Source of the DNA: Zonotrichia leucophrys gambelii
Taxonomy: Eukaryota > Chordata > Aves > Passeriformes > Passerellidae
DNA: 64,000 nt
Reading direction: 5' to 3'
Assembly: GCF_028769735.1 (NCBI RefSeq)
Contig: NC_088173.1
Span: 16,866,038-16,930,037, forward strand
A program made the position numbers and the translations under genes. The notes under the pieces are model-generated. The model did no database searches and was not told the origin of the DNA. It was given only the letters and a program-made list of their open reading frames with translations. Shown one piece after another: positions 24,971 to 38,500 of the stretch (position 1 is its first letter; the number at the start of each line of letters is the position of its first letter).

Positions 24971-27900
24971 TGTTAAAATTGCTTTTTCTTTGCATGGAGA
25001 TAATTATTTTGCTGTTCTTTATTTGCCTTAGCAGCGTGCTGTAAGGTTGGGGAATATCTGTATGTGGCAGATGGGGAAAGACATATTATTTTCATATTAT
25101 TTACTTCATTTTTTTCTCTGCAGTAGCACATAACATTAAAAGAGAGACTGCCAGCTGATATCTAGTATAAAAAGAATTTAGCAAATTTTGCATCTATACG
25201 AATAATGTTGCGAGCATTTAATGCAGCCTGCTTTCCAGACTAGTCTTTGTTAATGTTCATTTATTTCACGTTTTCACGCTTGTCTAGCTGGGTCAAGGGA
25301 GTCTAGTGTGAACTATGAGAGAGCTACTCACACAATATTTGGAGCTAGTTGTAGTTGGATATCTAACAATGTAACCAGTATTTACACCTTGAATGAGAAT
25401 CCAGTCTGAACAAAGACCTGGGGTATATTTTGTATGTATTAGGCAGTACTGAAATTTCCCTCTGCCTTTTTGCCACTTTGGTTTTGTAATGTGTTGCAAC
25501 AGACTTGCTATCGTTCCAATATTTGCATGGCATAGATTTGCAGAAATTAATTTTGCAGGCTGCAGCTGAAATTGCTTTAGCAAGATGTACACAGCATGTT
25601 CAGAGCATTTCTGTTCCACGGCTTCTGAATGAAGACAACTGAATGTTATGGGATATGTTAGCACTTAAAATTCCAATTTAAAGTGATTGTGGACAATTAA
25701 TTAATGTGTGGATCTGTGGGAGACACAGTGTTTTCAGTCTTTTCACTTAAGTGTTATTCTGTACAAGAGACATAACAGTACTGAGAGGAACCAAGGCTTT
25801 TTTCATTTTTCTGTACTGCAAGCACAAAGGGTAATCCTACTGAATATTTGCTGTGTTAAATTTTTATTCCTTTCATTTTACATTTTTTTAATTCACTTCT
25901 ATTCTTTGAGGAGGATATAGGAAGTTGCCATATAATTTAGCATAAATTGCCTGTAAAGGCATATTTTTCTCCACTGATGCCATATTCTGTTTTTCTGCTC
26001 CCTGATCAATCTGCTTCTTACATGTAAATGTCATGCTTTCTCATTATAAGTGACCCATTTAGACAGAATGCAGCTTTGAATTGTTTATGGTCTTGATCTA
26101 GATGCACAGTATATAGTCATGACAACATTAAAAGAGAATATATGTGCTCCATGTGTATACACACTTATTTTTATAAATAAGTACATTAGTACTTGATTAC
26201 AGCAGTTTCTTCAGTTGAATTTTATCATTTGTATCAAATGAAAGCTAGAATAGAAAAGTACAGGACAGGTCAGTTTTTCTGTTTTGTTTTGGTGTGTTTT
26301 TTTCCTGAAGGTAAAAATCAATACTTTTACTCTATGATTCAAATTTTCTAGGGTACTTTACACTTAGAAATAGAACATACGCTTTTTAAAAAATTTCTGA
26401 AATGCATTTTTTTGCCTCTTAAAACTAGTAAATTGAACTGTGTGACCAAGAAATCAAAATACGTCATTGCTACCAAATGATGTTGCCTGAAGAAACAGTG
26501 TGAAATTCAAAATCCCTAAATTCTTATTAGGGAGGGGGAAAAAAAAACACAGGGGAAAAAGAAAACACACAGAAAAAATTGAATTTTTTTTATATTGAAA
26601 GAATTTGTTATTGATAAAGTGTGTCCTCATTGTTCATATGACAAGCAGTTGAATGACCAATAGCCACTCAAAATGGTGTGATTAATAGTGTGATTACAAC
26701 AGCTAACACTACTTACCCCCCACCCCCATTTAAAATGCCATGTGTTCAGCCTTTTTCCCCTTTAGTGGTACCCAGCTGTTGTCACAGACAGTGGCACAAG
26801 AATGTTAAAAGCTCACATATCATATGTATTTTTCCTTATTGGTGTGAAAGGGGATGCTGCTTAGTTTCTGTCACCACACCTGTGAACTTGTCATTTCAAG
26901 ATGTTGTGTTCCCCTATTGGGTTATGACAACTTTTAGAATATATTTAAAATTTCAAGAAAATTTGCAATTCAGGAGGAAAATTAAAAAAAATATTTTCAG
27001 TTTTGAATTTTTGGAGGTTCTTGACTGTATGATAGGGAAGTATAGGGATAATTATGAAGTCCTGGATCTCCTTAAGTTTTGCATTTTGCACTTGAAAAAT
27101 ATTGACTGGTACTAGTATGACATGATAGTTCTCTTTCATAGTGTCTAGGGTCTTTTTGCTTTCATGTAGTGTGATCTATCTATCTGCTGTGTGTTTAATT
27201 GATATCCACAGGATAGTTCCAGGTCATCCAGATCAATTTTGCTAATTGTAGTGTTTCAGATATATGGTAATTCATATATTCTATTTTTCATCCTTCTGCC
27301 ATCTCGAATGAAAATGTTTCTTTCTTTCTCTTTTCTGATTTATACAAAATCAATGGGAGTATAAATTGTCACTGCTTATCAGCTCCTGTGCTTTTCACAG
27401 CAGATGCTTTGAACCTCCCACTGAACAGCATTACGTCTTGCTAGCAGCCATGATGGAAGTGAATAACTTCATATTGATGCGTTTCATAAATACGACCAAG
27501 ATAGCTCTAGCAGATTTGGAAGCCTTTATTTCCGATAATTTTACCAATTAAGATATTATTAAGTGCAAACATAATTCTTAACACAGTGGCTCCAAATAAT
27601 GCCCTTTTACCACAGTCTCTCAGCGTGCTAATATTTAGTACCTATGATTTCTTTATGCCTGTATCTTGGAAAATTAAAAGCAGGGAAATACATTCCTTTT
27701 TTTTTTCTGAAAGTAATGAATTATTAGAAAAACTTCAAAATAAGGTTCATCTTCTCCCCTCCCCATTTTCTTTCTATTGGCTGCAGAAAATGTTTTTTCA
27801 TACTGGCATCACTACCTTTAATATGGTTAAATGAGATAAGGCTGTTGCCCAGAAGTTTTCAAATATAAGGCTGTAAAAATTGAAACCAAGAATAATTTCT

Positions 27901-30900
27901 ATTCATAAAATTCCCGTTTTAAAATTCTGGAAGACTTGTTGTGCCTCCTCCACCCTATTTTTTTCCCCTTTGCTGGGAACTCAGTGAAGTTTGGGGAGGA
28001 GGTTTCAAAGGTATTTGCTCGGCGAGTATTGCTAGCTGTCCAAGAACTGAAAGTGTGTAGGAAGTACATCTCAAATACGAAGTAAATTAACACTAAAATA
28101 TATTCTAGAAGGTAAAAAGTCATAACATCTCAGATATACCAACTTGTTCACAATTTCTGTAAAACTGACATTATGCTACATCCTAGACCTCAAAAATACT
28201 AAGACATTTAACTGCAGATTTACTGTCTGGAAAACCCAGAGTGACTAAACTGGGTTTATTTTTCAAAAAATATCAGGTCCACTATAAGGCGGAAATTTCA
28301 CTGATGTCTTCAGGGATGCACGCTAATTTTGAAAACCTCATGCATAAATTGCATGTGGCAGTGGTAGGTCTCAGCTGCTAGTGTTTGAAAGACAATGATG
28401 TCAAACTGATAGCTTTATGATGTGGAAAAAGGTATATTTCCAGTCCCTGCATTTCAGGTCTTCTCTCTGAGATAGCACTAAGACTGCAATGGTGTCCCCA
28501 GCCCCAGTTATTCATCCCAATAAAGAACTTTTCAGAGGGCAGGCACGGTAATTTTTTGCACTGTAAGGAACTTGATACAGGGGAGTGAAAGATTATTCTC
28601 ATCACAATCTGTTTCGAAAAAAAGAGAGATGTTCTGGAGCACAGTAAACCATACCATTTGCACTAAATGGAAGGTGAATTTTACTTTTTTAATGATTCAA
28701 TCATAACTTCATTTTGCAGTTTGAATTCCTATGTAAAATAAACTCTTGGGAATGAATGGAGCATCATGTGTTTATAGAGCAGCAAACAGGAGGAAGAGCC
28801 TAATTTTACTTAAGCTCTCTTGGCTGTAGTGTAGCTGATGCAGTTAAGATTTCACCAGTAGGAAAACAAAAAAAAAAAAAAGAAAAAAAAGTAGTATTAT
28901 TGTGACTACAAATGATTAAATGCCAGAAAATAATGTTTGGCCTGCATTAGCAATATAAGTGGATCTGCAGCCTATTTTCAGAGTTTTTGCATTTGTTGTC
29001 ACAGCATACCAGTAAAGGAGAGCTTTAAGCAGAGTGTTGGAAGAAAATCATAAGGAGACTAGGATGCTATCAGTAAAATGTACACACAGCCTCTACTTCT
29101 TCAGCCATGAGAGGGTAAATTGTTTCCTCTTACTTCAGTACTTTTTGGAAAATGGCAGACTGACTTAGTAGGATAGTACAGAGAAGTGAAATGAAATTAA
29201 AATTATGAATGAAAATTATGTGTTTTATTTCATATTAAGAAATACCAACAGCCAAACAGTCCAAACACAGCTGACATCCTTTCTAAGTTAGTCTTCTAAA
29301 TCTTCATATTTACCTCTAAGAGAGAATTATTTTCCTTCTCTTTTGAATATTGTTGCAAAGTTGGTTAAAATAAGAGTGAGGAAATCCCAGTATTTTGCAG
29401 TTTGATTTTGTTTGGTGACAATACTTGTAAATAAAGCAGAGGAGTTATTTTTTGTTCTTTGGTGTAAATGCCACACTGAGTGACAGTCATGCTTGTATCT
29501 TCAGTTAGATCCTTTTTGTGTTGTTAACATTCAAAAGGAACTTGGAAATAGTGTTTAAATTTGGCCTTATGAGTAGCAAGGAGCAGACATTTGTGGGCTG
29601 ATATTTTCCATACAAATCTGGATTTGTAGTGCTTGCTTCTTAAAGAAAACATGGTGAGCAGAGGTCAATCTCTATTTACTTTGGGAATATCTTTTCAACT
29701 TAGTAGGCTTAGTCCCCAAGCTTGTGTTCCAATTGGATTTTTGCAAGTTGCTTTAGAGTGGAAGGTCTTAACTATCATCATGTTTATTGTTTCCTGTCCT
29801 TAAAGGTATGTATGTTATAATAAGAAAGTCAGATGAAATGCTCACTTAACAGTTACAAAGTCACTAACAGAGTAAATAAATTTCCTTTGTAATCAATGCT
29901 AAATATGGAAATAAATTTTAGCATCTTGACAAACTATCTCACTGTATTTCCTGCTTAGTATTCCTTAGTAGTCAATCAATATGGTTTATTAAGGAAAAAT
30001 GGAATAACAGTCAATACGAATTTGAAGTTAATTGTTCTATTAAGAGCTATTCTCCTTTATGTACTAACTCCAGGCTACCTTACTTAATATTCTTACATAA
30101 GGAGCCCTGACTCGTGGAGCTGTAATTTGAATATGTTATTATTCAATACATTAAGCTTTTATTCTAAGATAATGATGTAAATAAATTTAGTCTTGCTTGC
30201 TTACTTAATCTTTAACATTGAATGTCTCTGTTAATAGCAGAAAACTTTGTATTTCTTACAGGCTTAACATTATACTTGTCCTAGGCATGAAAATCCAGCA
30301 GTAATAGGACTTAATTATAATTTTTTATACACTCTTTCAGGGCAAAAAACATTCCAACTGCCCCAAGGCAGATTGAATCCTCAATTCAATGTGTGAAAAT
30401 TTAAGTCTTCATGGTTATTTTGACACTTGGATGTCAATTTCATAAATAAACTATATTAAAAAGATTTTTCATAGGAGATGTAAATGCATAGGAAAAAAGT
30501 GTTGAATGTATTTTAAATTATTGATTTACAATAATTAGTGAAAAAATACCACATCAAAATAGCAATATGAATTTATAAGGAGCTTTTTTGACAGTTTGTG
30601 AAAGTAAAGGCTCACCTTTGGGGAAAAAGGGCTATTCTGGGTTTCCAATTACTCTAAAAATAGGAAATATGAAGAACAATACTGTAGAGACAGCAAAATT
30701 AAATTTGATTCAGCTGAGTGGTTAGGTTCCTTATGGAGAAGAATTGAGAGATTGTTATACTTAAAATACAAATTATTTTCATTTTAGATTGTGACTGTGC
30801 ATTAATTTCTGATCAGCACCTGAAACAATTTGGCAATGTGACTTTGTAACCTGTTTTAAGTAGCCTGCCACTGCACTAAAATTCAACACGGAAGAATGGA

Positions 30901-32698
30901 GGAAATGGTACTGGCCTCACATAACCATAATGTTGCTTTCTTGACAAAATCGTTTTTACCTATTTTTTCTCTCCAGATACACAGGTGAGAGTATGCTGTT
31001 TCCTCCTAGTGGTTTTATATGGAGGACTGAGTAGAAAATGATAAAAAAACCAACCATGTTTTTGGGCTGTTTTGCCTCATGTTTTAAACACTGTGAATGA
31101 TTTTATAAAATCCATGAAGAATATAGGCACCTAAGAGCCATTAAAAACAGAATGTAAAAAAGGCAAAGGTGAATATTGTTCTTAGATGAAATACTTTGTC
31201 AGTTAATATTCTGTTTGGCAATTCTATTTCAGGAGAATTTTCAGCCAATTCAAGTGACTAAAATGCAAAATTCCTGCTAATATCTTATCACATGGCCAAT
31301 TTCTGAGACAGGCAGCAAGTCCCACATTGATGTGTTGGCACAAATCTTTCTCATGTGGGAGTGAGGAGTTAGAGAGATTGAGTTCCACTGTGCAAGGAAT
31401 GAAGAATCAGTCTTGTCATTTTCTCAGCTGCAGAGGGATCAAACTCAGAGCATCAAAATTGTGATAGTCAAAGATATACACCAAGTAGGAATTAACAAAA
31501 CTGGGAACTAGTGTGTACATGTGCTCTAGGGTCTTATGGGGGAACACCACTGACACAAAAAATGGCTTATGTATTCTCTTAGCTTGTCCATGGCAACACT
31601 TGTGCTTCAATGCATTAGTCCCAAGAAGGCTAATTTTTGTCTTTTACTTTTTTTCCCCCTCTAAAATTTTCATCTCCTTCTTACTAGTTATCGTGTAGGA
31701 GTTCAGTACTCCTTCCAAAATTTATACTTCAGCCATCTGGAACAACATTTTCCCAAATAACAGTTGCTGAAATGCAACTACTAAATGCAAGCATTACTCT
31801 TCTTTTTACATTTGTAATGCACCTTATATTTGCACATGGGCAGTTTCTGAGGACTTTTTTATTTGGTTCACATAGTGAAAGTTTCAATTTTTTTTCCACA
31901 GTAGTGATAACAATACAATTATTCAGCAAAGGAATATCACAATAAATTTAGTATCAATTTTTAAATTGAGCAGTGCATTCGCTGAGGTTCTGGTACAAAA
32001 CTAGCCCAACAAAAATGCATTTGCTACAGTTTTGGTGTATGAGATTTGCAGAAAGGTACTACTGCAAATATCTACTAAGTACTACTGGAGTACTAAGGTA
32101 CTACTAATTTTAAAATAAACTTATGGCAAAAATATTTTTTCCCCTCACTTGTCAGTATCTTCCTATCTGTACCCCGAGTGCAGTTCGTTTTTTTTTAATT
32201 CATCTTAAAAAAAATGAAAAAAGAAAAAAAGTATCTCTTTTTGATTGTTGTCCTGCTTTTCATTTTTCTGTGAAAGCACTTTCTTTTCTTTCTTTTGCTT
32301 TTACTTTTCCATGCCTGGAAGACATGGAAATTAAATTCTGCAGCATTTTAAAATCTCTTCTGGGAACATGTAATAGAAGATGACAAGTGCTGGATGTTTA
32401 TTAATTAAGTCATAGCTGGTCACATCCTACTTCTCAGGTTGCAGAAGAATGATTTTATACAGGCAAAATTGGACATTAAGGAGGAATCTAAAGGAAGAGA
32501 ATAGTAGCATAGCTAAGTGATTAGGCAGGGATTGCTCTGCACGAAGGCACAATGAGAAAAAAGTAGAGATGATTGATGATTGTGCTGATAGAGGTTCAAG
32601 AGAGGAAATATGAACGAAAGAAGAAAGGAATAAGCAGTAGAATTTGAAATACCTTTGGCGGCCTTCACAAGTCTGAAATTGATATGGTAATAGGGGAA
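24971..32698. other. GPM6A: GPM6A intron 1, first part
   Basis: AT-rich intronic DNA with no further exon recognised. It holds short A and T homopolymers (for example about 28866-28890) and a hairpin-forming ACTTATTT...AAATAAGT inverted repeat at 26163-26182. No transposon copy could be identified in this stretch, which makes it the least repeat-invaded part of the intron. Confidence 0.65.
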
Positions 32699-32787
32699 TC
32701 ATATGATCATTTATGGCAAAACAGACCTCTGAGGTCATCCGAACCAACCATAAACCTAGCACTGACAAGTCCACTACTAAACTATGG
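32699..32787 (-). mobile_element. CR1 3' end scrap
   Basis: On + the order is AGACCTCTGAGGTCATC, then ACCAACCATAAACCTAGCAC, then TGACAAGTCCACTACTAAAC. This is the reverse complement of the terminal part of one avian CR1 subgroup (usually ...AACCATCAACCCAGCACTGCCAAGTCCACCACTAAACC). It is short and diverged, with no longer body. Confidence 0.75.
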
Positions 32788-35380
32788 TGGAAAATTATAT
32801 TAGAGTTGAAAGAACATTTATGTTTTTTATAAGCTAATAGAAGCATACATTTGAATTATCTTTTTTAAATAGTGAACAATTATTTTAAGCACATTTTTCC
32901 CCCACAAGTAAAACAGCAACTATGTTCATGGCTACTAATAATACCATAAAATTACTATGGTAATATTGTAACTGGGGCCAGTTTCTAGCTATTTAAGGCT
33001 ACAGGTGAGGGCAAAGGGAGAGTAAGTCTAGTTTGATCTTAAAGTGATGAGAGATAGGAAAGATTCTGTCAGTTGGAAAAGGAAAGTATACCGCTTCACA
33101 TTCACGGAAAAGAGTTATCGCAATTGACCTGTTGGCCTAGTTTCCCTGGTGAAGGAAGCTGGTATTGCACCCCCTTGCTTAGCAAGGCGATGCAGCCAGT
33201 GTAGCAGGCTCCACAGTGTAGTGGCACCCTCTGCTACTGGTGAATCACTTTAACTTTATGTAGTTTGTCAAAGCCTCCCACCCCCTGCTCTCCTACCAAA
33301 TCATCTCTTACTCTATTAAGATACACGCCATTGTAAGCACCTGGCATAACTTTGAATCTATTTAAAAGCATTTAGAAAACAACTATGTGAAGAGCTTGGA
33401 GTATATCTTTGCAGTTCTCAAGTGAGGAGCTTTTGACCATAGCTAAGAATTTAGGTTTGCTTATTTTTATGCAGGAGTAGATCCTGAGGTTCTGATGCCA
33501 TGGTTTTGGTTGGTACTGCAGGGTGAGATGAGGAAACCCATCCAAACTGAATACTTATTCCTATGCTTGGATGGCACAAAGCTCTGACTCTCATCTCTCC
33601 TGAAGAAAGCTATTACATACACCCTGTTGTGTTCTGCTTCCATCTGCCACATTGTTTGTTCCCAGTCTCTTTTACCATTTTATGACTCATCTCACACCAT
33701 ACAACCTTCAAAAGATTTTTCAGCTCTGAAACAGGAAAAGTTACTGCCAGTACCATGAATGCTTTGGGAGCATTTGTGAGTTATCTAAGTAATAGCGAAG
33801 TCATTCAGTTGAGGATTGCTTTCCTTGTTAGTGAACGGTGATAGAGCAGGTAAAATTACCTTAACCTGTCCAGCAAATTAATCCTTGCCTTTTACCACTT
33901 AGAAACCATAATGTGTTTTAGTTTATATGTACTAAGTGATCTATATTCAGCTACTCCTTGCTCTTTGCTGGTCTGCTTGTTCTGCAACCTCTGTGATGAA
34001 AATTTATTTCCTGCCACATTTTCCTGCATAATTTATTTACCATGTTCACGACACAGCTTGGAGTTGGGATCTGTTCTCTGAGATGTTTGTTTGATTTGCT
34101 CCCTTTCCAAAGGAGGAGGTGGGGAATGGCTGAGATGAACGTGCTGCTGTCACTTGGACCAGAAAAATTCTTCCGTGCCTTACCTGAGTGTAGTGTTAAA
34201 CAGGCCAGGCAGCTGCAGTAGGAGAGGATGCAGTATCTGATACTGGGTGCAGTGAGCCCAAATACAGCCTCTCTATCTGCTGGATTAATCCATTGTGGAA
34301 AACCTTAACTAACCACAGAAATAATTTTTAATTTTACTGATAATGATCATGATAGTAAAATAAAATAATATTTTGAAATCTGTATATGAAAGAACTTATA
34401 AACTCTAAATGATAGTGTTTTTCAAAAACATTATAACCAATAAAGAACATGTACTTGAGCTTATGGGGGTAACGGGTGATAAGTCATTGTAAATAGTAAC
34501 TCATATGCATAACTGGGGATGAAAGTAAATGTCTGAAATTGCCTTGAGAAAGGGACCATTGACTACTAGCCACTGTGCTGGTCATGAAGGTATTCAATTA
34601 TATTATTGAACATTGTGTTATTGATTTTTAAACTGAGTAGCTTTAGTGTGAAATGCTTCCTGCTTAAAATGGTTTGCCTTTGTTCATGATTTGTTGATAA
34701 ACCAGTCCCATATAGAAAAGAAATTTACATTTCTGACTGATTGACACAAATACAGTGACTTACTTTATTATGAATTAGTCTGAGTATATTAGATATATAA
34801 AATGCTTTTCCTATTTGTTGTGGTATTTCAATACAGCAGCACAATTATCTTCAGAGAATTTCTCAGCCTTCTAATTTTTTACTGACTTACTAACCACTGC
34901 TTCTGACCAACATACACTTTTGACATTATAAATAAACATAACCATGATTTCCCCCACCTTTCCTCTTAGTAGCAGATTGCAGTTCCTTGGAAACACCTGC
35001 AGGTTCTCTTTGCAGTCCTCATGGTAGTCAGGAGCCTTATTGCCATATTACTTAACTAGATGGTTGAACTAGATTAAAAGAGTGTCTTGTTTTCCAGGTG
35101 TTCATAATCAGCTTGACATCTACTCCTTTGAGTTACAAAACATGTTGACTATTTAGTCTTGACTTCAATTTGCTACCTTATATTTGCTACTTATATATGC
35201 TTCCTAATTTTGCTGGAAAACTCATAGTTCTGATAAAGCATTAAGGATCCCTTTTATCCACACTGCCTACCAATGTTGTAGAAAATACTAAGATTTGCTG
35301 TAAGAGCACATATGGCCCTTCATTGCTTCCAAAAATTGCAGACATCAGTAAATCTGGAAATCTGAAAAATCAATGACCAA
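32788..35380. other. GPM6A: GPM6A intron 1, no gene recognised
   Basis: AT-rich intron with a slightly GC-richer patch at about 33120-33250 that includes a CCTTGC-TTA-GCAAGG hairpin (33174-33188). No family is recognised. Confidence 0.55.
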
Positions 35381-35504
35381 AGCTCTGATTTTGCGAAGAC
35401 AATCACTGAGGTTGTGGTTCAATCCCTGTGTGGGCCATTTACTTAAGAACTGAACTTGATGATCCTTGTGGGTCCATTCCAACTAAGAATATTCTGTGCA
35501 TCTA
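35381..35504 (+). repeat. SINE, TguSINE1-like (tRNA-derived head, CR1-like tail)
   Basis: GGTTCAATCCC at 35416-35426 is a pol III B-box-like motif. It is followed by GGGCCA as at the 3' end of tRNA-Ile, then by ACTTAAGAAC and GATGATCCTTGTGGGTCC, ending ...GAATATTCTGTG. This junction of a tRNA-Ile 3' half with a CR1-like tail is the defining structure of the passerine SINE. The A-box half is decayed, with only partial similarity before 35405. SINEs of this kind are moved by the CR1 enzyme, which recognises the shared tail. Confidence 0.8.
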
Positions 35505-38500
35505 AATGTACATCTTTGATGTCATGCACTGTGGGTAATCCCATTGGGTTTATACCGATATAAGCAAAAAGGAAGCACATGAGCATCTAAGATTAAGACC
35601 TAACAATGCCATGGAGTAATTTGCATGTTGCTGTCAGGTTTTTGGCAGGATATCTGTGAGAAGACATGATGATGCAGTTTAAAAAGGTTTGAGAGGAAAC
35701 TGGAAGAAAGGTTGAAATGAGTTTTTTTATCAGCTGAAGGGTTTTTTTTGTTTTTATCACATGGTATTACAGTGATTCATATGCTTTGGGTCTCCTGAGG
35801 ATGTCAGCAGTTTTTGAAAAAATCATATTCTTCTTAGATCCTTTTTTTAAAGGTTTTTGTTTGTAGTCTTCTTTTGAATTAGTAGAATTTGGATTTACTT
35901 GTGGGCAGGGTATACTGGACCTTCTAGTGGTATTGAACAACTTTGCTGTGTGTCCTGTTCACATACTTAAACCAAGATGATCATCACATTTGCTGTGCAG
36001 ATGGAATTTTTCCCAAGGCAGGCTACTAGTGACCTTCTTTTTATCTTTTTTTTCTGCAACATGGTCTGCTTTCTAAGATTATCTGGGAGTTTATTTTCAT
36101 TAAATTCTTGCTTCTAGTGCAAGACTAACACTGGTGTTTTCCCTCTTGCTGTCCTCTTGTAACAAAATATAGATGATCTTTGAATGTAGGTCTGGACCAG
36201 CATGTTGGTTATTTGCCTGTATTTTTGGGTAGACTGGAGAAGATTTAATAAATCCCTCTGAACTGGACATCTTTTACAAGGTTTTCTTTTATTAAAAGGT
36301 TCTGGACTATGACAATGTCTAGTCTGAGCACTAAGCATTTTTTCCTGAGATTTTTACCATATGAACTGTGCTGTTAAACGTTTTAAAGGGAAAAAAGGTA
36401 CTATATTCAGCTACATGTAGAATTTGTGTATCTTCTATTTTTATGATACCACTTTATTAATATAGATAAAATTAATAAAAAAGGACGCTTATCACTGTGA
36501 TGATCTTAAGAATTCAGTAAAACATGTGTACTTCAACCACACCCATGACATGTGGCACAAAGGCCAGAAAATTCAAATTAGTTTCAGCTGTTCGGCAGCA
36601 TATGGAGGCTACCTTTTCTCAAAGATGTTATCTTGCAATTTCTCCAAATTATTCTAGATATATGAACATTGTTCACCAGTGAATAGACTGGAGTAATTAT
36701 AATCTAGTGGTGGGTAGGTCTTTTAGGTCAGCTGTGTTTATGCTTGTGGTTCAGACAAGATATTTTTCTCCCCCCTCCCCATCTGGTACATTCATCAAAT
36801 ATTTAAGACACAGGGGAACCTGTTAAGGACATTTGGGCTCTTTTATCTGCTTTATGGCTGCATTTATCTAATGGGGACTTTTACTGTTAATATTTTTTCA
36901 TTTTGATCCGTTACATGTCTATGCCATCTGTATTGTCTGCACTTCCAGCAGATATCCTTCCTTTGTTACATGTCATATCCCCTTCTAGACGAGTACATCT
37001 ACTTTGTTACATAATTCTTCACAGTATGAACTTTTAAAATCCAGTGTGGACGCCACTGAACTGGATTTAGTGATTGTAATATGTGGATTTCAAGACTTTA
37101 AAGAACCTGTAGCTAGCTGTTGGTGGGTGTGTTTTTTGAACATTATACACAACCAAAGAGCTGAAATACACTTTCCTGAGAGCAGACTAGCTATGTCCCT
37201 GCCGGGGGAGTTACCTTCCAATACACAGTTATTCCTGCTTGTCTGTCTTGATTTATTCATTTTACTCTTTTATTTTTATTATTATCTTTCAATGTAGTCT
37301 CAACTAGATTTGATGTAGATGCTGCAGTTGCTGTCTTGTCATATCGTCTGGGATATATTTTTTCTCCTTTGTGTTATTCTTGCCTTAATCGCGCCTGATC
37401 TTTTTTTTTTTTTTTTTGACTCCATACTAACTCTGTATCGCAAGCTGGAAAGACGGACTGTCTCCTACTGGAGGTGTGAAAGTACTGACACTCCAGAATC
37501 CCTGATCTGCAATCATTCCAATAATCTAATACCCTGACAAGGTGATAGACTTCGATATTGTTACAGAATTGTGGTTGTTTTATTTCTAAAGGGATAATTT
37601 TACTAGGCTTTTTGTGGTCCTTCAGGGACAATGAATTACACAATGGCCCAGATGTAACAAGCAATATGTAGCAGTTATTAAATTATTGCACTCATCCTCA
37701 CTGTCCTTAATCTGTTAACATTTTGATTTGTTTTCCTTAAGCATCTCAGTGTGATAAACTGTATAATTTAAAAGTTTTCCTACTGAAGTGTGATTAGGAA
37801 TAATTTGACTGGGGGTAGAAGAGATGCAGAATATTTTCAGGTAAGCATAGTCATAAATTATAGAACATTTACATAGAATTAATAACATGAAACAAATTTC
37901 TCCTTTGTAAGTGGGAAAACACGTTAGAAACTTCCACAACAATCCATTCACCCTTTTCAGAATATGAAAAACTTTCAATTTTTTAAAATTTCAATGATGT
38001 TATGTAAAAATAGCATAATTATTTGCATTTGCTGTGTGCAGTTGCTTTGACTCTATTTTTGTTCTTTGTCCATTATGACTCATTTTATGAAATTGTTTGT
38101 TTTACCTTTGTTAAGAAGAACTAAGAAAACACCTCTTTTCTTGGTGTCTTTATGGTTATTGAGGTAGAATAGCAGTTGCTCTGTCAGTGTCACAGTGTTT
38201 ATTTTAATCTCTGAATTAATTTTCTTGGTTGCTAGGCAATTCTACTTCATAGATTTAATGGAAATGACTAATTCAGTGTGCTCTCATTTCATAATAGGCA
38301 ATCGTTTGCATTAAAACTGAAACTAGGTTTCTCTATGACATAATGTTTGACAAATACTGCTGCCAGTATACAATTTTATTACTTTAGTGAACAAAATATT
38401 AAAATTTCTGTTGTCCAGTCCTGTTTTTCTTGCACAATCCAACAAAGCTGTTGTAAATATAAGGTATTCAAAAGAGGGAGAATTAGGATTTTACATATAT

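Noticed and set aside
26163..26182. Hairpin ACTTATTT...AAATAAGT as a possible small RNA or terminator
   Set aside because: The stem is only 8 A/T-rich base pairs. Such palindromes are common by chance in AT-rich DNA.
26678..27115. 145-codon + frame
   Set aside because: It begins at a non-ATG codon, is AT-driven in its second half and shows no domain.
27400..27440. TGCTTTGAACC stretch considered as GPM6A exon 2 (which begins with Cys-Phe-Glu-Cys-Cys)
   Set aside because: The similarity stops after a few bases, and the following sequence does not encode the conserved proteolipid segment.
32427..32846. 139-codon minus-strand frame
   Set aside because: It overlaps a CR1 scrap at its right part and has no recognisable domain. 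Considered chance.
35411..35440. Possible tRNA gene (B-box and tRNA 3' end)
   Set aside because: There is no intact cloverleaf, the 5' half is decayed and a CR1-like tail follows. It is a SINE.
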